Source: Dasypus novemcinctus (Eukaryota; Chordata; Mammalia; Cingulata; Dasypodidae). From it: a stretch of DNA of 64,000 nt. The translations under genes and the position numbers were made by a program. Each line of letters opens with the position of its first letter. Position 1 is the first letter of the stretch. Where the stretch lies: positions 33,214,770 to 33,278,769 of the forward strand of contig NC_080682.1 in assembly GCF_030445035.2 (NCBI RefSeq), in the 5' to 3' direction. The notes beneath the pieces were generated by a model. The model ran no database searches. It was not told the origin of the DNA and saw nothing but the letters and a program-made list of their open reading frames with translations. Positions 57,822-64,000 of the stretch are shown here, piece after piece.

Positions 57822-58829
57822 GCAGTACTAAGCACTATTATATTGACACCCATTATATAAGAATTCTATAGTAAAATATTTTAATTCCTATTTGACCAAG
57901 AATAAATTAAATCACATTTTAGTGTTATTTATTTTTAACTTTTGAATTGAAAGTTCCGTGTTTATTTTTGAATGTTAATATAAAATTTATTTTGTTTTTG
58001 TCAGATAATTTAGCTCCATTAGTTATAACTATCAAAATTTATTGAAATTTATGGATTAATCATAATATAGTTTCATAAATGACTCAGATTCTTGGAAAGA
58101 AAGTTTCAGATTTTCTGCAAATTTCAAATGATCAAATATATTATTCATAGGTAAAAACATTTCTGGGAGATATTTTATTGCTGCATTAATTAAATAGTGC
58201 ATGTATTGTCCTCATTATCAGGCATGATTTAATTCATTTTTTCAATAATTTTTAATTGACTACCACAATATACCAGATACTATGCACACAATATAACAAA
58301 TCATAAAAGGTATTTGTCAACTTGGATCCTATATTCTAGCTGGGAGATACAGAGAAATATACAGAAGTAAGTGATATTCCATGCTGGAATGTGAAAAGTC
58401 ATATTAACAAAAAAAGAAAATGTCATAAAGTCTAGGGATTGAGATTTAGGAGGCAATGGCATGACAAAGCAATTGGAAATAGTGTGTTCAAGGAAGTCCT
58501 CAATAAAAACTTGGCATTTGATCAAAGATTTGAAAAGGGGAGATTTAATCACATCTACTCATGAGGGGAAAGTTTTCCAGAGTAAAACCAGTGCAAAGAG
58601 TCCATGCAGGTGGTGGACTGTGCAGTTTGAGGAAATTGGAGGGGGTTCATATAAAAAGTGTGACATTGTATTGCATGGGGGTGATGGGTATTAATCAACC
58701 AAGTCATTATATATGGATGGTGATAAATGTTATGAAAGAATACTAAGTGGAAAGAGTCAATGGAGACAGTAGGGCTTATTTTCTTAAAAATAATTTATAG
58801 AAAAAAATTTAAGGGTACGTTCACAACCC
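57822..58829. other. Unassigned AT-rich interval
   Basis: No gene or repeat family was recognised between the palindrome and the paralogous block. Confidence 0.45.
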
Positions 58830-59890
58830 TGTTGAAGGTAAATAAAAATCATACAAATACCTGGAAAAAGGAGGCTCAGACAAATAGCTAAAAACAATGT
58901 TCTGAAATATTAGTTAATTTGCACATTTTTATCTCAAAGCTTTGCATCACTTTATTTTAATAAAAATTTCATAAAAATATATATTCAATTTTATTTTTTA
59001 AAGCTTTAATATTTATTTATTTTATTTTATTTCTCTCCCCTTCCCACCCCACCCCACTCCACCCCAGTTGTCTGTTCTCTGTGTCTATTTGCTGCGTGTT
59101 CTTCTTTGTCCGCTCCTGTTGTTGTCAGCGGCACAGGAACCTGTGTTTCTTTTCCTTGCGTTGTCTTGTGTCAGCTCTCCGTGTATGTGGCACCATTCCT
59201 GGGCAGGCTGAACTTTCTTTCGTGCTGGGCAGCTCTCCTTATGGGGCGCCATCCTTGCGCGTGGGGCTCCCCCATGCGGGGACACCCCTGCGTGGCACGG
59301 CACTCCTTGCATGCATCAGCACTCAGCACTGCACGTGGGCTAGCTCCACACAGGTCAAGGAGGCCCAGGGTTTGAACCATGGACTTCCCATGTGGTAGAT
59401 GGATGCCCTAACTACTGGACCAAGTCCGCTTCACTCAATTTTATATTTTGACTCTGTCTGGTAATCTTTGTCTTTTTAGAGGAAAAATGAAATGAAAATT
59501 TTATCTAAAATATATGAAAATTTTATATTAGTATTTCTAGCTTCCTTTTTCATATGTATGTTTCTTTCTTATGACCTCTTTCTTATTTGTTCTCTTTAGC
59601 TATTTTCATATAGTTGCTCTATTTCTTTCCCACTTCCTTTTATATTTTGAAAGGCAATTATCCTACAAAAAAAATTCTAACTTATTATACACTTCATTTT
59701 CCAAATACTCACAAATTCTTGACTTTTGAATTCACCTCTTATCTTTGTGCATGAATGTAAGAGTGACTTTGAATCTACATGATATTAAAGTATCAATTTC
59801 ATTCTATAAATTGTATTTTCCTTAAATAACTTGTTTATAGAGAATTCCTGAAATAACCTTTGACATAAAATTAGTAAAGAAAAATAATCA
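58830..59890 (+). repeat. Paralogous non-coding block, copy B (with SINE insertion)
   Basis: Matches 8440-9068 in order and orientation, apart from the DAS-SINE at 58995-59434. Similarity fades on both sides (left near 58830, right near 59890), and no L1 borders it here as it does in copy A. Non-coding. Confidence 0.75.
58995..59434 (-). mobile_element. DAS-SINE, full length, with empty site in the paralogue
   Basis: The minus-strand element has the tRNA-like head at the right end ('ggtccagtagttagggcatcc' on minus), the DAS body and an A/T tail. It is flanked by TCAATTTTAT at 58985-58994 and 59435-59444. The corresponding point in copy A (near 8600) is uninterrupted, so this insertion came after the two blocks separated. 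Frames inside it are incidental. Confidence 0.93.
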
Positions 59891-61990
59891 TGTTTTTTTT
59901 CTAAGTTTAAATCAAAAGTATCTTACACATAGCTAAATAGAACATGAACTCAAGGAATAAACATGGTTGACAGGAACATTGCTAGGGCACCCATAACATA
60001 ACAGACTGAAAAGAAAAACTGATTATTTGATACCTTTTTATCAAACATTTTTGAACTTTTTAATCAGCAAATTCAAAAGGAAAAGTTAACTGACAAATTT
60101 CACACACTGGGAGTTGATCATATGGTATGAAAGAGAACAAGAGAATTCAGACAATCAGACAGAGAACAAAGAAAGGCAAGGAAAATCATGATTCATTCTA
60201 GAAATATCAGTGTTACAAGAAGTTTATAGAGAAGATAAAAAGAGGGCAGCTGTAAAAGAGAGTGGTAGATACACAAGACCAAAATATGAAGACAATACTG
60301 ATAAGAGTTGATATGGATAGTTAAACATAATTTTGTACAAATAAAATACAACTTCTTATGAGGGAAAAGTAAAGTGTAGCATATTTTACTTCTACAGACA
60401 GAACAGCAGGAATATATTATCTAAAAAGGGCAATTAGATAATATTTAAAATTAAAATATATAAAATATCTAATCCATTTAAATTATTGTATAGAACAATA
60501 CATATGCAGGGCAACTGCAAAATAAAAATGACATTCAGATTAGAACCCAGATAAGTATAAATAAATTGTGAAAGCCCTGATGCTTCACATAATATTTAAA
60601 AATGAGCATTACATTGAGAATGAGTGAATGAATGAATTAAAATCTCTGGTAGAAAAATAAATAAATAAAATATAATGAGTTTAAGATGTCTCCACTCAGA
60701 TGATAAATTTTCAGGGCGAACTAATTTAATTATATACTATGATTCAAGGTAAAAAATATATAAGCTAAAATAGTAAATATTATAACTATAAAATATTATT
60801 TCATAAATTATAACAAATGATCACATGGATGCATGGTTGTGGTAGTAAGGATTATATGGACACTTGTGTCTTCTGCATGAGTGAATAGGTAAGCTTCAAT
60901 TTATCCCAAGAATAATGAGGTATTAAATTTCAAGTGATTCCTTATATTATAAAATTTTCTAATATAAAACATTTTGTTAAGTGAAGATTGCAGGAGTCAA
61001 AACGCTGTAAAATATACAAGAAAAAAGAAAATGCAAAATCAAACATATATATAGACACACCTACTTATACACACAGTTGTATCACATGAGCTAAATTCAG
61101 TCATCCTGCTGCCAAGACTAAAGACTCGTTCTGTTTTAGGAGATTTGCTTGCAATATAAGATAGGTAAGATCTTAACTTATTAACTAGTCGACTGTAGGT
61201 ATTTAAGTCATATATACAGATTATAACTGTTTATACTTATGTTCCAATTCTAACTATTCAAAAACATTTCGTTTGAGGAGTATATCTGTAAATCACTATG
61301 CCTTATTTACTATATACATAGAGAATGTTTGTAAAAGAATTCTAGAAACTAACATGCTATAAATAGAAATATATTCAAGGTGGTCCATATATTAAAAAAA
61401 AATAAAAAAAGATTGGGATAGCACCTTAAACCTTGATGAATTACCACTGTGCTTTCCCAAATAAACACAAACAAATGAAAATTGTCATTAGCTAGAACAT
61501 GTGCATTAATTCATGCATATATAAATACATTGTTATATATTTGCCATAATGTGATCAATATTTAGTTGTGTATTTTGAACATAATACATTTAGTAGAGGC
61601 TGTAAAGAACACAAATATGAATGAGCAAACTCTTCTCTCATGGAATTTATGAGCTTCTTGGAAAGATAATAGTACACACACAAGCATACAAACATGTTCA
61701 TAATTACTTTAAAAGAACTTCATCAAATGTATATTTGATTCCTTTCAGTATATATATTCAAATGTGATGGTCTCATTCATTCCTATGATGACTACAAGCA
61801 CAGTTGAGACAGTACTGAGAGATAATTCCTAATGATTGAGTCATAAGTGTCTGGGAAAGTTCATTCTTCAGGATTTTCATGGGAAAAAAAAATTATCCAG
61901 TCTTTCAGTTCTCATTTCAAGTGAAAAATTATCCTTTTAATATATTAGCTTCATTATTAACAAAGATATTCTGATTAATTTATATATCTG

Positions 61991-61992
<2 letters not shown>
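59891..61992. other. Unassigned AT-rich interval
   Basis: No gene, repeat family or structured element was recognised. Confidence 0.45.

Positions 61993-62033
<41 letters not shown>
61993..62033. repeat. (AT)n microsatellite
   Basis: Uninterrupted alternating AT of about 41 bp; likely variable between individuals. Confidence 0.97.
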
Positions 62034-62036
<3 letters not shown>

Positions 62037-62040
62037 CTTC

Positions 62041-64000
62041 AAATTGCTTCAGAAATTATTGTGTAACCAGTGCTTCGTTTATGGGGATGTGGTGAGAGTC
62101 AATACCCCTGCAACCTTCAAGCCTTTGATAGTGGCACTAATATCTGGAGTTCCTCAAGGAATATGGAATGACTTTTGATATACTATTTTGTTAGGTAGGG
62201 GCAGCTCTAGTTACTTCCATTTTGTTGTTTCTACCATAATAGATCCCATTCCACAAGTCAGAGAATCCATATGGGGATTCTGCACTTTTCTGAGTATGCC
62301 TTTTCCAACTACACATTCTAGAACTGGGGAAATGATCAAAGAATGGTTTCAGGGACCTAGCCCCACTGTGAGACAGACTTCTGCTAAACTCCATTGATCA
62401 CCTAAACTCCATAAGTCCTTCCTCTGACTGGTAGACCACAGAGACATTTTGAGTCTTCTGGAATTAGTCATTCCTGAGCTCGTGACCAATAATTCCCACT
62501 TTATCTGAACATGGGCTTCTGTTCCCCACCCTATGCAGAAGTACTCTAATAAAGGCTGTAGGGCTATTTGGGGAAGGCTGAGAGGAAGATAAATGTTATA
62601 AATTTTTGGCAGTATAAATGCATCCTTCTGCCAGGAGACCTGACCTTCTCTTCATTCAAAGGACTCTGGATTCCTAAACTGTCTCAAGTCTGAGACATTA
62701 AGGGGCTATGATTCTTTGTCTGACCCCTGTGGAGCTGACCCACGCACAGTGCTGATGCATGCAAAGAGTGCCCTGCCAAGCAAGGGTATCCCCTGCAGAG
62801 GGGAGCCCCACATGCAAGGAGTGTGCCCGTAAGGATAGCCATCCAGCGTGAAAGAAAGTGCAGCCTGCCAAGGAATGGTGCCGTGCACACAGAGAACTGA
62901 CACAGCAAGATGACACAACTGAAGGAAACACAGATTCCCATGATGCTGACAAATACAGAAGCAGACAAAGAAGAACACCCAGCAAATAGACACAGAACAG
63001 ACAACCAGGGTAGGGGGGGCAGGAAGGGGAGAGAAATAAATAAATAAATCTTAAAAAAAAATTCAAGTTAGATTTTGCTCATTTGACCTTGAACCCTTCT
63101 GTTTACACAGATCAAGGGAGAATTTAATGAAGTACCCATCTATTTTATTTATAAGTACCCCATGATATACTAGCTAATGCCATAGGACTATGCACATTGA
63201 AATATTTTGATTAGTCCTTTGAGCCTGCTGTCCACTATGGTAGCCACTTGGCTTTAGCCTACCTGGAATTGGATCACACTCATTGTGCTTTAGGATCCAA
63301 GTTCAGTGACAGCAGTTCAGAATGGTATATCTGAACTAGAGAGAAGAGCAACCATAGAGCTCTTCAGCAACCATGTAATTAGCCTCACATATTTATTTCA
63401 CATAGTCTTGATAAAAGCTGTGTCGTCTGGACATTCCTAGGTTGAGTAATGACAATTGTTCTTTAGCATTGCAGACTTCTAAGACTTTGGATCCCCTTAT
63501 TTACAATGTATCAGGGCTGTTTTGGCAATTAAACCTTAGACAATGAAGGCTGCTTTATGTTGCTTGAACCCTTTCTATATCTGGAGCTGCAATGTTGAAA
63601 CAAAAATCTCTGCTTTGTAGATCCATATCAATAAATTTAGCCTGATCCAACTTTATATTCCTTCCACCATGGTCCCATACCCTTGCCAATTCCCACACAT
63701 ATTCCTTTGATTATTCTGTAGATAAATTGAAAAATGCTCTTCTTTTGAAGTATAGAGGACCTCCTCATTGGTCATACTTTGTACATCATTTTTTGGGGCC
63801 TGTTGAAAATTCAGTCTAAATATAGATATAGAAGAAAAGAGGGGTGGTACAGGTAGAGCATGAGAAGAATTAGAATTGTCTTGCGAGTCAATCACCACAG
63901 GGAATTCTATTGTAGTTTCATCTGGTGTAACAGGATTACTCTCTTCACGGAGGAGTTATGGCTATTTTCTTAAGTGAGATAGTTACAGGTTTATCACACA
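62041..64000 (-). mobile_element. ERV-L-like internal fragment (tentative), running off the window
   Basis: On + it resembles the reverse complement of ERV-L pol sequence: 'gtgagacagacttctgctaaactccattgatcac', 'gactggtagaccacagagacattttgag' and 'ctggaattagtcattcctgagctcgtgaccaat'. No clean catalytic motif was found, and frames (62191-62394, 63653-63898 minus) are broken pieces. A DAS-SINE interrupts it at 62720-63060. Family call by resemblance only. Confidence 0.5.
62720..63060 (+). mobile_element. DAS-SINE, 5'-truncated (tRNA head missing)
   Basis: It starts at 'tgacccctgtggagctgaccc', just after where the tRNA-like head would end. It continues through the family body, a G-rich run (63012-63030), AAATAAATAAATAAATCTT and an A-run to 63060. 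No clear target duplication was found. Confidence 0.85.

Noticed and set aside
61993-62033. Regulatory AT-rich element or origin
   Set aside because: It is a plain (AT)n microsatellite with no other signal.
1-64000. CRISPR arrays, operons, phage or bacterial systems
   Set aside because: No spaced direct repeats, no dense coding, no bacterial gene features. The sequence is typical mammalian nuclear DNA.

Overview
This is a non-coding, AT-rich stretch of mammalian nuclear DNA dominated by layered retroelements. The best host indicator is six copies of a tRNA-headed SINE with a roughly 180-nt unrelated body, a G-rich run and an ATAAATAAATCTTTAAAA tail, plus one short tRNA(Ala)-like monomer. Both forms match what is known of DAS-SINEs, which are specific to armadillos. 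The window is therefore most likely from the nine-banded armadillo (Dasypus novemcinctus) or a close relative. That assignment is inference from repeat family, not from a gene match.

Only one convincing intact gene is present: a single-exon class II olfactory receptor on the minus strand at 34679-35635 (318 codons). Its DRY motif reads DCY. No tRNA, rRNA, CRISPR, bacterial or phage features are present.

Layout: 1-1223 tail of a young L1 3' UTR; 1224-8335 an old L1 (dead ORF2 plus a 2.8-kb 3' UTR) carrying a DAS-SINE; 8440-9068 a block that has a paralogue at 58830-59890; 9590-9830 an ancient L1 scrap; 11461-14402 a minus-strand ERVL-MaLR-type provirus with matching 5-bp target duplications and a nested MLT2-like solo LTR; 14972-19440 a MaLR LTR with a nested SINE, an ERV-L 3' end (LTR, dUTPase-like and integrase remnants) and a plus-strand MaLR provirus; 20060-22019 L1 pieces and a SINE; 22020-30017 a second L1 containing an ERVK-type solo LTR, a DAS-SINE and another L1 tail; 30018-36866 the olfactory receptor and its quieter flanks; 36880-36963 a tRNA(Ala) monomer SINE; 37139-42473 a broken gammaretrovirus-like ERV holding a stack of LTR inside LTR with an L1 inside; about 44700-50100 a third L1 interrupted by a GC- and CpG-rich insert with an A-tail; 51145-55180 an old minus-strand L1 split by a young 3-kb L1 insertion; 55181-64000 mostly unassigned sequence with a perfect 54-bp palindrome, a SINE, an (AT)n microsatellite and an ERV-L-like internal fragment.

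The parts do not form a pathway or an operon. Insertion order can be read from target-site duplications and interruptions, so the window is mainly a record of retrotransposition around one member of a presumed olfactory receptor cluster. I found no evidence of a new enzymatic or defence system. The items most worth a second look are the palindrome, the CpG-rich insert, the paralogous blocks with an empty/filled SINE site, and the DCY receptor.
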